From Amoebophrya sp. A120 (lineage: Eukaryota > Sar > Dinophyceae > Syndiniales > Amoebophryaceae), in contig CAJINV010000003.1 of the NCBI GenBank assembly GCA_905178155.1, positions 9,493,979 to 9,557,978 on the forward strand: a stretch of DNA of 64,000 bases, given 5' to 3'. The translations under genes and the position numbers were made by a program. Each line of letters starts with the position of its first letter. Position 1 is the stretch's first letter. The notes beneath the pieces are model-generated. The model searched no databases, was not told where the DNA came from, and was given only the letters and a program-made list of their open reading frames with translations. Shown one piece after another: positions 35,001 through 46,100 of the stretch.

Positions 35001-37627
35001 AATCGGATTCACAGCCGTGCGGGAAATCCGCCGTCCTCCCGGGGGATCCGCCCGCCTCCCGGGGGATCCGTCCTGGCCCGGGGGATCCGCTTTCCCCGAG
35101 GGGGATCCGCTTTCCCCGGGGAATCCGCCTTGCTCCCCGTGGGATGCTCTGCAGAGTCCTCCTCCGAAATCGAGGCCATACCAGAGGAGAAAGGCCGCCC
35201 CCCGTGGCGGCTCGAAGTGGGCCAGAGGATTCCCAGGATCCTCTCCGGAATCCTCTCAGGGTTCTCGCCCGAAATCGGGGCCAGGCATATCACCGGGTGT
35301 GGGAGGGCCGTCTGAGGCGGCCCAAATTGTTTGGGCGCGAAGACTCCAGAGAGAATTTTGCCGCCCTCTCCGGCATCCTCTGCAAAATCCTCTCCCGAAA
35401 TCGAGGCCATACTAGCGGAGGAAGGCCGTTTGAGGGAGGCGGCCCAAATTGGGCCAGAGGATTCCGGCAAGGATTTGAAGGCTTTGCCGGAATCCTCAGC
35501 AAAAACGAAATCGGGGCCATACCACCGGGGGAGGGCCGTCTGGGGCGGTTCAAATTGGGCCAGAGAAGTCGTGGGTGAGTTTTCAAGTCCGCTCCGGAAT
35601 CCTCTTCCAAATCCTTTATTCCCGGAATCGGGGCCATACCACTGGGGCCGGGAGGACCATCGGAGGCGGCCCAAATTGGGCCACGGGACTCCGGAGGGGA
35701 TTATGGAGTCCTCTGCAAATGATCCTCGGCCTAAATTGAGGCCATTCCATCGGGCCCAGCGTGCGGTAAGTGCGGCAGTTTTTTTCACACAAGGCGCCGG
35801 ACTGGTAATAAATTGCGCGCAGGCCTTTTGCCGGGCGGCCATCCTTGTCACAACCCGCGACCAAGGGTGGCGAGTTGCGTATTACTGTACAACACGGGAG
35901 GGCACTCTGTATGGTTTTGAACCGAGCGGGGCTATCTGCATTCGGTGCGTGTACATCTGCGCCATAACAATATATCCAACGACCAGATGCACAGGCGTCC
36001 CGGGAAACCTGAGCGCGCCCTGTACGAGCGGAAAAGGTCGTTAACGTTTGGGCCGGAACGGTTGTCGTTTAGGTCTCACAGCGTCACTTTCTCGGAGAAC
36101 CTGAGACACAACAACTAAAAGAGAAGACATACCGAATTTCTGGACAGCTCGCGTTCCGTGCACCTCGTTTGCAAGCATCGCGAGCTGGCCGTCGACCTTG
36201 GCAAACAGAGAATCAAACTGTTCATCAGAACAATGCTCCAAGATTTTTTGACTTAGGTAATTTCCATATTGGTCGCTCAGCAGCTGGACGAATCCGGGCT
36301 CCGCTTTTTCGTAGATCAACCTGATATGGTTCGCAGAGATAGTCTGTCCGACTGTTATTAAATTCAAACTCAATAAGCTCTGATCGAGGAATTACAAATA
36401 GCAGCAGATGTCATCACGTAGTTGAAATAGAAGGATAGGTATAGGGCTCCAATTCGGCTGGCTAGCATGGGCCGACTTGTTGATGTCGAGCAATCAATCT
36501 GGAAGGAAACAGGAGTCTGAAAATCTGAAATGAGAATCCAAGCCAAGAGCTCCGCCCGTCCCTGTGTCTCGTGGTGATTGGCAAGAAGATAAGCAAGCAT
36601 CAACCACCACCAGAGTCCGTCGCAGGTAGAAAAGAACGACTGTGATCTTTTTTTTTGGTCGGCCCATCCCACGAACTTGGTTGGGAAAAGTTCCTGTGTG
36701 GCGGATATTAGGACGCACGCGCGACCTCCGCTACCTTTTTTCTCCGGGCCTTCTGCCGCCCGCAGGAGCCAGCAAGATACCAAAGGCAAAAGAGGGGAGC
36801 AGGGCAACTTCCTCTGCCTCCGACCGACGGGGTGAAAACAGGACGAGTGGCCCGGGACTATGAAAAAGCGCGACGCCCCCTCTGCACGCTCACGCGCTGA
36901 CACAAGCCGGGAGCATTCAGACGCTCCGGCTTTCGAATACAATTTACCGGGCGCGGCGGATGAAGTTTCTCCGCTGGCTGCACGGTCCGCGATGGAGCCG
37001 AAAATAGCCGCTATTTTCGGCTCCATCGACCTGCTTGGTTGGCGCTAAGCGCCAACCAAGCTCATGTCGGCGGGCGAGGAAGGGGAACGGAAGCGAACGG
37101 GGCAGGGTTTGAAGATTAATCGGACAGGGACAGGGCGCTTTTTCAACAGAAGCAGAAAACTTTTTTCATTCTGTATTCCGCTTTCTTTTCAAAAGAAAGC
37201 GGAATACAGAATGAAAAAAGAAATACAATAAGGGCGGAAAACGAAACAAGTAAGAAGAAACCAAAAGCAGACGAATTGCCGAGATGTCAGAGGCTGCTCA
37301 GGCGAAAAGCCATGGGGTGGTGATTCTCGGCTCCGTTCTCGGTGTATATGTAAAGTTCGGAAAAAAGCACAAGCAGGCCCGTTATTCCATTAGACAGGCT
37401 GACTAGTAATTTTTATACTCAGTCATGTCTTTGTCATGTTCCATCAGCGACCGCTGCAGTGAGCGGCTTTTCCACTTGTCTTTAGCGATTTCAAGCAAAT
37501 CCCCTACGGACACACTCTTTAAATCATTTGCAGTCATCTTGGCGTCCCTGCCGCGCTCATACCGTCGCGCCATTCGCGGATAGGCACCAGCCTGGGGGTT
37601 GCTAGGGTTGTAGTTGATCTGGCTCAT
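21523..37627 (-). CDS. Pumilio/PUF-family RNA-binding protein, about ten exons over 16 kb
   Basis: PUF proteins bind UGUA-type sites in mRNA 3' UTRs and repress or localise the mRNA. Exons (complement): 37419-37627, 36133-36320, 34094-34384, 33006-33283, 32382-32519, 27561-27696, 22751-23020, about 22478-22581, about 22225-22372 and 21523-21749. Phases agree throughout (about 662 aa). Repeat cores in order: R1 WKSRSLQ, R2 YGNYLSQ, R3 HGTRAVQ, R4 TGFHVVV, R5 WGCCVLK, R6 YGNYVVQ, R7 FSSNVLE, R8 YGNYVLQ. The start (MSQINYNPSNP) is the only ATG upstream of R1. The C-terminal exons add a low-complexity tail ending NLMMQQQATNQSQFMQQ. R4 is followed by an acidic insert of about 60 residues. About 20 residues are missing between R3 and R4, so one small exon is probably unseen. 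Exons 1-6 are firm; the 22-23 kb exons rest on phase and context. Confidence 0.82.
24590..25640. repeat. About 350-bp tandem repeat, three units
   Basis: Units begin with a G(C/T)TGCCGCCAA(A/G)GCGGCA word at about 24595, 24945 and 25296 (periods 350 and 351). Each contains an inverted repeat of AAGCAAAAACTTATTTT-type arms around CGGGAGCTTCCCCCGAG. Units are diverged from one another. Confidence 0.8.
25290..26600. repeat. Large inverted repeat, arms of about 430 bp, spacer about 420 bp
   Basis: The arm at about 25290-25730 is repeated in reverse complement at about 26140-26590. The translated 94-codon frames at 25319-25603 (plus) and 26272-26556 (minus) differ at only about seven residues. 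The spacer (25740-26130) is unrelated to the arms. It lies inside the PUF intron and would fold into a long hairpin in the pre-mRNA. Confidence 0.85.
26853..26874. repeat. Inverted repeat, 10-bp arms, 2-nt spacer
   Basis: GGGCCTTCAG-CT-CTGAAGGCCC. Confidence 0.8.
29906..30193. repeat. Three perfect 96-bp tandem copies
   Basis: Copies start at 29906, 30002 and 30098 and look identical throughout apart from one base near the start of the first. 96 is a multiple of 3, so frames on both strands stay open and give a 32-residue protein repeat; no evidence shows it is translated. Confidence 0.92.
30453..30728 (+). CDS. Doubtful 91-aa frame inside a PUF intron, opposite strand
   Basis: ATG at 30453, stop at 30728. 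It starts with a signal-like MRYIIYIAASSLL and continues VEQQVLHYVANVHFPRVDDS and LRDLLGWRITLRPF, which looks more protein-like than its surroundings. No domain is known and there is no support beyond composition. It may be a relic of an inserted gene or chance. Confidence 0.2.
   Translation: MRYIIYIAASSLLSMTEEVPPATIHSGGMLLSSSYVEQQVLHYVANVHFPRVDDSLRKFELRDLLGWRITLRPFIDRHTEHHSVGAPTSEK
30912..30940. repeat. Perfect inverted repeat, 14-bp arms, 1-nt centre
   Basis: TTTTGCTCTCGCCC, centre A at 30926, GGGCGAGAGCAAAA. Confidence 0.9.
32382..34384 (-). CDS. PUF gene exons for repeats 4 to 7
   Basis: 34094-34384 (R4 plus acidic insert), 33006-33283 (R5-R6) and 32382-32519 (R7). The R4-R5 junction reads in frame if one copy of the CGGGGCG present at 34094-34100 and 33284-33290 is kept. 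R6-R7 works the same way with CGA at 33006-33008 and 32520-32522, giving SYDLRCRFVLPQMIERLKDH, the right length for the R6 second helix. The strong-looking GTAAGT after the R4 exon has no phase-compatible AG partner. Confidence 0.7.
33683..33699. repeat. (GT)n microsatellite
   Basis: About nine GT units, within the R4-R5 intron of the PUF gene. Confidence 0.85.
35028..35145. repeat. Short tandem repeat of CCCGGGGGATCCGC
   Basis: Five or six degenerate copies, 18-24 bp apart, each with GGGGGATCCG or a close variant. Confidence 0.8.
35150..35770. repeat. Degenerate tandem repeat of about 110 bp, six units
   Basis: GAAATCGAGGCCATACC or a close variant recurs near 35166, 35268, 35396, 35508, 35627 and 35733. 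In most units it is accompanied by a GGCCCAAATTGGGCC near-palindrome and GGAATCCTC. Confidence 0.8.
36990..37028. repeat. Perfect inverted repeat, 19-bp arms, 1-nt centre
   Basis: CGATGGAGCCGAAAATAGC, centre C at 37009, then its exact reverse complement. First of three such structures in 240 bp inside PUF intron 1. Confidence 0.92.
37033..37061. repeat. Perfect inverted repeat, 14-bp arms, 1-nt centre
   Basis: GCTTGGTTGGCGCT, centre A at 37047, AGCGCCAACCAAGC. Confidence 0.92.
37160..37220. repeat. Perfect inverted repeat, 30-bp arms, 1-nt centre
   Basis: The arm 37160-37189 starts CTTTTTTCATTCTGTATTCC and is followed by centre C at 37190 and the exact reverse complement 37191-37220. No mismatch in 30 pairs. 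Confidence 0.95.
37419..37627 (-). CDS. PUF gene exon 1: start codon and repeat 1
   Basis: ATG at 37627. The N-terminus is short (MSQINYNPSNPQAGAYPRMA), then repeat 1 follows (VGDLLEIAKDKWKSRSLQRS). The exon ends ACTGA|GTATAAAA in phase 2 and joins 36320 after CATATCAG. Confidence 0.75.
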
Positions 37628-40600
37628 CCTCCTTCTACTTTTTCGCAGGTCCTCGTGGAAAGTTGGAAGAGGGCCTCACGCCTCCAGGGAAGCGTCGGCG
37701 TGTCTTTGTCGGAACTCGATTCGTTGCACGATGATGTCAGTTGTGGCTGTGCGTATGCGCGATATTTTGGCTGTCCGAAATGTATCAACTACATCAAATA
37801 TGTCTGGGTCGGACTCGGAAAGAATGCAGTTTTTTGTCATTGTCGCACTGTTTTTCTTTTTGTGTGACGCAGAGCCAGAAGGTCTGACATGCAAGCCCTA
37901 GCATTCGGTGACAAGAAGTGTGCAACGTTTGCTGTCAAAAATTGTGCGTGAGAGAATTTTCGTATAATCTGCAATGGGCATCACGTGTTCGCATCTTTCC
38001 AGACGCAGTCCCAGACGCAGACACATTTCCGATGCATAAAATGGTACTGAGCACAATAAGGAGCGCGGGGGGAACGAGCGCAACCTCCCAGATGAGAGAT
38101 CACTATGAAGTGAACTTGAACTCGATAAAAAGCTGCGCACTTTCGATTGCGGCTTCAGTGCTGGCGATCGTGCGCAACACTCGATACAGATACGGCACAC
38201 AGTCAAGCAGAAGCAAACGCTACTACATGTAGTTCCTTCTTGTGCGCCTTGCCTTCACTGCATGGGCACTCGATGTATTTTTATGTAACGCTTGGCGTTG
38301 CAGTGATTTCCGTACACCGTGGCTGGTCCTGGTGTAAAACAGCCTTGGCCAGTAAGTAGAACACGCTCACGCGCTACACAAACCCTCACCCTCCAACAAA
38401 AGTAAGACGCGAATGCTAACTTCCTGCGGCACCGGCGCTGTTAACTCGCACTCCGAGCAAGCTCCTCTGTGACCACTTCGAAGTCGCTCAAAAAACCACT
38501 AGACTTGCCAACAAAACAAGAAAGAGGGCGTATTGTGTGGAAACATCCCCCCTCTCCATACCAAAATTTGTGATGCTGATTTGAGGCCACAAAGACAAAT
38601 CGTCTCTGTATTGCAAGAAGATACATAAAAAACCCCGCCGCGTTCTGCGGGCAATTTGTAATGCTGTGTGGCCTACAGATGAGAATGCCCCTACCTTGCT
38701 AGGCGCCTACACCAAAACGCCTCTACTCCAGCTCTGTATCTGCCTGCAGTCTTCTACTGCAAGACCAAGCTTATTTGTGGTCACAAATCAGCATCACAAA
38801 TTTCCTTTTCGATATGGGGAGGGGGGATTTTTCCCTGTGATAGGACGGCTCCATAGGCACAGCAATCTGCATGCTTGGGTCGAGCAGATGCGCGACGTCA
38901 TTCATTGGTGCAGCCCCGGTCGGCTGCGTTTGAAACGCACGCAAAGCCAGCGTGAGGCGTTTTCGGCTTTACCAGACTCAGCCTGTCTCTAGCTTGGCTA
39001 CTTAGCTGTCGCTCGTCGGGATGCAACCAGGTGGCGAAAAGACGGCCCCCAAGCTGTTGTTGGGAGCGAACGCTGAGCGCGCTCATGCGTCTTGCAACGA
39101 TTGCTCCCCTGTGTGCGGTTGCCCTCGTCCAAGTCCTTAATTCTGCAGCACACGTCGCACCGCTGCGCCACTTCCATGGCGGGGCGTAAAGATCCAGACA
39201 CTTCTACACAGTGCATCTCGCTCTAGCTTTACTGATAGCTCTTTATCGTGCTGGTCACTTCTAGTAGTTTATGTCGCGCGGCAGGGACTGCGCTGCGCTG
39301 GCGCCCACATGATGCCACTAGACGCGGTTGCAATCACTTCGCACGCGTGGGTGTCTGTGAGCGGGAAAAACGCCCGGCGAACCATGGTACGCGATGCATG
39401 GCTCCTGAACACAAAGAGGCACCCCCGAAGGGTCGCACCCTGTCAGAGTGTCCGGCTGCACCACACACAACTCACAAGCCGGGCCCACAGAGGCCCGGCG
39501 CAACACACCCCAAAAGGGCCCTCATCAGGAGGCAAAGGGGCCACCAGCGTTGTCAACCTATGCCAACAGATCGGGGGACCGCTGCGAGGGCCCGCCCAGT
39601 AGTGACGAGCCACCCACTACAGTGGCTGTCGTGAGTCTCCCCTTTTCGACATTGCGGCGTTCTTGCAAGTGTTCAAGCAAGCTGAACACGGATCGGCTCC
39701 TTCTGAGACCACGCACTGGCTTCGCTGTGTAAACCAGCCTGCACCTAGAAAGACAGCTATTTAATCTACATGCTACTTCACACCCCTGCCTGTCATTGTC
39801 TGCGTGTGCATGTCAATGTAAAACTTTTGCAATGGATTTTTTCACGCAATCACACCAGATATGTATCTGAGTGCGTGCCAACACATCCACCTCGGGCTGA
39901 TACTATTAGGATTACGAAGAATTATCGTCCGAGGAGCTTCGGCACACAATCACGAGCATGCTGCAGCCTTATACGGCAGCTCCGCGGCACTCTACTACAT
40001 CTGCGCTACTTATGCGTGCCTGCTTTTACTACTTACTTTGTGTTTATGGATGTGTGTCATGATTGTCGATGGGGTTTCTGTTAGTGCTTGCGAGAAAAGG
40101 AAAACTAGCGCTGGAGCTTTATGTTTATGAACGCAAGCGGACGGCTTTGGTTTTGCCACATCCGCCACCTCCTAGAGTGGCTGGCCCACACAAAATATTT
40201 GAATTTAAGCTGGCATCACTGGATGTTGTTTGGGGGAGCAACTCAACAGAATAATCGATAGCACGACCACTCAGCCTTCTGATGCCACTGGACAACATGA
40301 CATCAGTCGACAAGCCAGACCAGACCAGACCAGCCACGGACCCGATTGAGGCGGGCGCCCCATACGCAGGACCCAAAAAGCGGCGGGCCCCGCTCGGCTA
40401 CGGCCAAGAACCAGCGCGGCCCCGCAATGGTGGCGGTGGCGCGTCGCACGCTTATTATCATTGAAGCCCACGAATATATGCCTAGCATGCGCCAAGCCTG
40501 CAGAATCCGCCGCGCAAAGCGCCCAACGCATTGCACGGCGTTTTTCTTGGCCAACTTTGCTTGTGATTTCCCTATTCCTCATCTTCGCTTTATTTCTCTC

Positions 40601-41555
40601 TTTGTTTCCACTTTGGTGGCCAGGAGAACGCAAAACCCGACAGGAACCGAATCCCCGGGCGACCTTTTTTCTTGGGTGCGCGCTTTCTCCGATGGCAGCT
40701 GCGTGACTTGGGCAGATGGGATTCCGAGGCATTTTGCCGGCGACCCCAAGGCCGGCCTTTCCCTCGTGCGGGCGCGGGCTCAACCGCTCTGCGCGGGGGG
40801 CCTGGCGCAGATAGGACTTCACGGGAACGGCTGTGCCGCAAAATCTCGCACGGGGGTCTCTGCGTCGAATCCGCGTGCCACTTCGTGCCCGGCATCTCCG
40901 GCGGCGAACGCGGGGGCGGTTTGGCCGGCGAATTTTGGAGGTGCCCCCGGAGATGCTTCCACAATCTTGCCTACGCGCATTCTCCGAACCCATCCAAAGT
41001 CGCCCGCCAGGCCGACCCCGGACCCTTTCCTGACTGCGCACGCTCGACCTGATTTTCCAGGGGTCGACCTGCTTCTTCGAAAACGCGGCGCGCGCGGGTG
41101 AGGCCCCACCGGCTTCCCCCCGGAATTACACCGCGGCCGGGCGGCTCTACCGGGGCCGGCCACAGAAGCCGGCGAGGCAGGGGGCGGCGGCGCGGCCACG
41201 CTTCCGGACTGTTCCTGGCTTGAAGGGCGCAAGCGCAAACACTAGCCGCGCTGGCAGGGGTAGTGAGGTCACAGCAGTTTTTCTAACTTCATCCCCAATT
41301 TTAGTAACTGTTTTCGCGCATAGGCATACCGATAAGCAACGGGGCCGCGTTTCTTGTCTCGAGGACTCCGGCGGGTATAACGTTGCTACGAATGGTTTGG
41401 CGGGCGGCAGAAGTCGCAACCTCCGCTCCCGCTGCGCTTAGAGCATCTTTTCTTCCTCCCGGGTAAGACTCGATCATTTACTATATCTGAGTACGAGTAG
41501 CGCAAGAACGCCGAGCATAGTAGCGCTGGCTCTTTTACTGGCATCATGTTACGCT
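37628..41555. other. Upstream flank of the PUF gene, no gene recognised
   Basis: Contains an inverted repeat at 38526-38625 / 38733-38845 and GC-rich chance frames at 40.3-41.2 kb. The PUF promoter presumably lies at the left edge; no TATA-like or other motif stands out. Confidence 0.45.
38526..38845. repeat. Imperfect inverted repeat, arms about 100 bp
   Basis: The left arm (reverse strand) and right arm share CAAATCAGCATCACAAATTT and a GGAGGGGGGAT block. They are separated by about 100 bp, which suggests a foldback element. Confidence 0.65.
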
Positions 41556-43089
41556 CTAAAATTTATTGCGGTCGATAGCTCGCGGGGCGTCGTCATCTTC
41601 AAACTCGAAGTGATCGACGCAGCGTCTGCCCAGAATGGGCGACAAGAGATAATGTTTAACATCGAGATCGACGCACTCTTCGCATTCGCGGAAAACTGTG
41701 CCAGCACCAGCGGGTGCGGGGGAGCGGCTCTTCCCTTTATTTGCAAACACCGTGCATGATCTTGGGGAGCGAGCCCGTGGACTTCTTTCTCCTGGTGCCC
41801 CTGCACTTAAGTCGTGAATACGATGACGACAGCCAGTCGCCACAAATGTGGTTTGGTGTTTCGTGCTGCTGGAATAACCTTGAGAGCGCTGACCCTGAAG
41901 GTGGCGATAATCTGCAGGCAATGTCCATCGCTCCGCCAGCCTTCTGCAAGATTCTGGCTGCTGCGCCATCATCTTGCTCAGGTGTTTCGTGCGACGTGTT
42001 TCGGTTTTCCCTCCGGCCTTATTGCTCGCATCACTTCGTGCGTGCGATGATGCCACCCGGGAGGGCGCGTCGTTTTCTATTTCTTCGCAGAAGCGCGCCT
42101 GCTTTCTCGACATTATCTTACTCGTCATCCCTGCTCCGTTACTACTCTGATGATCGCCGAGGCCCGCCCTATGGCAATGCTCTACACTGCTCCTCCGTGT
42201 CGAACTATTTGAAGCCGACGCGTTGTAGTTGTTCTTGTTGAGGTTGGTAGATGCCCGTATGGTTATGGACCTCTTGCTGGATACGTGACTGGCATGGCAC
42301 GGCCGCTGCGTTGCAGTCGACGGCGAGGCTGCAACTGCGTGGGCATGGGTGACAAAAGAGCTCGCTAGCAGACTACTATCCGCAGTATTAGAGGAAACCG
42401 ACAAAAGCTTGCGGCCTGCCCGTTTATCAATGCGACTGATGAGTGGCATAGCGGACGTCCAAGCTCCGGGAGTAGAGCCTCCGTCCTTCATAGCACATCT
42501 CGCACTGTCGTCCTCGCATGACATACCATCACCGGCGGCCACGTTAGGTTCACGATCACTGTGCAGCACATTGAGCCGGTGCTGCTGCTGCTGCTGCTGA
42601 AGTGGCGATTCGCAGATACTGCTCTCCGATTGCAGCTGGGTTGTGCCGGGGTAGTGGAGGAAGGAACCACTCGGCCCTGTCTTAGAGCAAGAAGGTGGAG
42701 CCGCAGAAAATCCCCGAGTCTGCATTGTTTTGGAAAATTCAGCTACCTTTCTTTGGCTGAGTCCGAACAGATCGAAGCTGGTGCGTCTGGAAACCTCTCG
42801 GGAGGTTTTGGTTGAGTTGTATCGACTAGATTTCTATCCAGTGCAAATATTGCAGTCAGGGATGAATGGGATACATATCTGTAATGCTGAAGCACGAACT
42901 GCTCAGACTGGCAAGACAGGCACAGAGCAAAAGCAAGACAAAGACTACAAGTACAACTACATCCAGAGAAAATAATAATAAATGCCAAGGGGCATGCGGA
43001 ACAGTATAGCGCCACAATTTCAACCACTCTAACAACCCATTCGATTTTTTCCGGTCGTCCCTCTCGACAACAAATGTTACTGTCACCAT
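41556..43089 (-). CDS. Unrecognised Ser/Arg/Gln-rich protein (about 448 aa), two exons
   Basis: Exon 1 is 43017-43089 (MVTVTFVVERDDRKKSNGLL...), starting at an ATG. Exon 2 is 41556-42829 and ends in a TAG. The second exon is largely low complexity (Ser, Arg, Thr, Ala) with a polyglutamine run from CTG/CAG repeats near 42590, but begins and ends in ordered-looking sequence (RTSFDLFGLSQRKVAEFSKT; CEECVDLDVKHYLLSPILG; DHFEFEDDDAP). The two exons join in frame through AAAT, present at 43017-43020 and 42830-42833. The 183-bp intron ends TTTGCACTGGATAG, like an intron of the neighbouring CNBD gene. No known domain; probably a disordered regulatory or structural protein. Exon 1 is less certain than exon 2. 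Confidence 0.5.
42584..42600. repeat. (CTG)n microsatellite, polyglutamine-coding
   Basis: CTG repeated on the plus strand, read as a short polyGln run in the minus-strand protein. Confidence 0.85.
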
Positions 43090-43184
43090 TCAAGCTAGCA
43101 TAACATTAACATGACAAGATAAGGGATAGTATAAGTGCCAACCATTACGTTATCCGCCTCTGCCACTGCCATCATAATTGCGCT

Positions 43185-46100
43185 TCATAAATTCAGTGAG
43201 TTTGGGCATAATGTAGATCGGCCACTGGGCTCCCTGGAGGATCGAGAGGATGGCGAGGGGGAATATTCGTGATCCTCACCAAAGACATTGCGATTGGTGT
43301 CCTCCCAGTACTGCTTCCGCATTTTGTTTGGCAAGTTCTTGAACTTCCGGCGCTTCTCTCGGATTTGCTGTTCGCAGGTCTTGCCCGACGGTGGCAACGG
43401 TGTCGCGCGTGTCTGACATGCGGGCGCTGTCATGGAACCCGCTGTATTCGACAATGCCAAGCGCCTCATACCCGCGCCAGCTTGTTTCTTTCGACGAGAG
43501 ATCGGCGCATGCCTAGCGGGAATGAAGGAAGTTGCGTCATTCGTTCGATCGACCGCTGCAGTGCCTCTAGTGGGTTGTGAAGAATTTTTACCATGATCGG
43601 CATGGTCAGAATGCGCGCAACTATCAACAGTCACAAACTCAAGGCAGACAATTTCCCGCCGAGCATTTTTCTGCTGCTTCTGGAGAAATGTAGGCATGCA
43701 GATCAAATCACCATGTAGAGCTCATGACACGCTGCAAACACGATGCAGATCCCACCTGAAATCCACGATCTGAAATCACATCCAAGAGCGAAGAGCGATG
43801 CAAATCGAGAGAATGATGTGATGACGATGATGATGAACTTGTTCCTTTCCCAATGCAACAGCTACGTGGATACTAGTGCAGTAGCCTGCTCACCGGGCTA
43901 CATGGTGTATTAGTGTTCTAACAATCTTGAGCCCTGTGCTTAGAGGGCTAAAGCTTTAGGCTTTAGCTAGAGTTTTTTTGTTTATCCCCTTGAGTTTTAC
44001 ACTTGGACGCGCCTAGTTTTTAGACTTTGAAAAATTTCGAAAAACTAGAAACCACAAACATGGCCACCGGCAGCGAGAAGGACACCCCGCCGAAGATGGC
44101 CACCAAATTGGAGGCGGCGGAAGATTGGCCGCGCTGGAGTTTTGACCTCTTCCGCATCCTGGAAGGGTACCCGCGCAACCCGCCCCCGACCTCCACCGCC
44201 GTCGGCGCCTCCTCTTCTTCCTCCGCCCCGCCCTCGGGAGCTGGTGCAGCCTGGAAGGATTGGGCCGAACTTTATGCGGATTACCGTAAGGAGATCGCTA
44301 AGGGCACGGATATCCCGACCGCCTTGGCGAAAGTTGAAGCCGCCCCCAGCTGGAACAGCTGGACCGCGAAACCGCTCGCCGCCATGATTTCGCAAAGTTG
44401 TGGACCGGACCCCCACCAAATTTTGCGCGCGATCACCGGCCCGCAGCCTACGCACCTGCTTCGCATGGTTTGGGCGCTCGAAAATAAGCACGCCAGTCAG
44501 AAGATGGCCACCCGCTTCGCTGCTGTTGTGGAACTTATCCGCATGCGGATGAACCCCGGCGAGCTTGCGGACGAATACGCCAACCGCGTGCGCGCTGTCT
44601 TCCGCGAGAAACTTGGCGGAAAAATTTTGCTGCCTGAGTTCTTAGCCGGCTGCATTTTGTCCGGACTCCCCGACACCTTCGCCCCGACCGTTGCCACGCT
44701 CATGGCCAACGAGGTGACCGACGCCGATCGCATTACCACCACGCTCCGCGAGTTCCAGCGCGTTGCCGGCGAAACCAAGACCGAAGACAGCAAGGCCAAC
44801 AGCGCCAAGGTTGTCGCCTTGGAGAAGAGCCAGGAAAAATTGCGGAAGGAGTTGGCAAGCGTGAAAGCGATCGCGAACAAAGGCCAAGGAAAAACGCAGA
44901 AGCCGGAGGACACCCAGAAGGCTAAGCGTTGCCAGTTTTGCCGGCACAAAGGGCACGACGTGACCCAGTGCCGCAAGAAGGAGACGACCGCGAGCAACAC
45001 CAAGAAGGCAAACACCAACAGCGCCGCCGCTGTTGTCGTCCACACCGCCGAAAAGAAGACCGCGACCGCCCCCGTCCAGCTTCCGGAGCTGAATGGGATC
45101 ACCAACGGCGTCACGGTGGGAAAGAAGAAAAACACGCCTTGGGGCTTGTCGGGCAGCCTGCCCATGTTTGTGCGCGAGCACGAGCATCGGATGGCCACCG
45201 ATGAGAACTATGCGAGAAAGGCGATCGAGTTGCCTTACACTCTTGCAGGAGAAGCGGCTGAACGAGTTCGGAAGTTCTACGAAACGCGTCAACCACAGCA
45301 AAACAAGAACAGTGTAAACCAGGAATACTGCGAGCGTTCTCCGCTCTGTGTGCGTTCTCCGCACCTAAAAACGGTCAATTTGTACTTGGCCAGTGTTCTG
45401 CTCGCTCTGCTTCTGTCGGTTGTGTGGTTCTTCGTGTTTGTGTGTTTTACGTTTTTGAACTGCCCCACCCTCGTGATTGGAAGTCCAATCTACCGATTTA
45501 CATCGTGTCTTGCGAAAGCTGCGATGCAAATCTGGAATCTTTTCGGTCCCTGCCCCCCCAAGATTTTGAAGAAATTCGGAATCTCACTCCCCCGGAATTC
45601 GTTCAAGAAATTGAACTCCAGGAGGTTGCTACGACTTCCCTCGTATGCCGCCGGTTGTGCCGCGTATACGAGTCTTCCGAACGTCCTTAACTCCTCCAGG
45701 CACGCGCGCGCGCACTTCGTGCAGCAGCCGAAAGCCAAGGATGGACTTCGAGTTTTGAAAGTCATCGCGGACAGTGGTGCTACCCACCACATGTCCCCGC
45801 ATGAGTCAATGTCTGAGAGCTTTACCGGAGAAACCGCGAGTCTCACAACAGCTGACGGCGAATGCTCGGAGCCTGCGAAAATCGGAATTCTCAAGCCCAA
45901 TAACTTGGGTGCCCGGGTTGCGTTGTACCACCCTGCGTTGCAGGTTTGCCTGCTTTCTGTCGAAACGATGGCGCAGGATGGTGGATCGTACTACCACGCG
46001 AAAGAAGAACGATGGATCCAGGACGCTTCGGGCTATCGCCACACGGTCAAAATACGTCAAAAGCTTCCGCGCGTTGGTTTCTACCTCTTGGAAGGCGAGG

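Larger units (their letters stand above)
34385..36132. other. PUF intron of 1.75 kb with GATCC and about 110-bp repeats
   Basis: Bounded by AAATTCG|GTATGT and GGCAAG|CTCATG (GT-AG, phase 1). It holds the repeat blocks listed separately. An unseen exon for the missing end of repeat 3 should lie here. Confidence 0.55.

Noticed and set aside
40271-41041. 256-codon minus frame, with a 251-codon plus frame opposite
   Set aside because: Mutually overlapping, low-quality composition, no motif.
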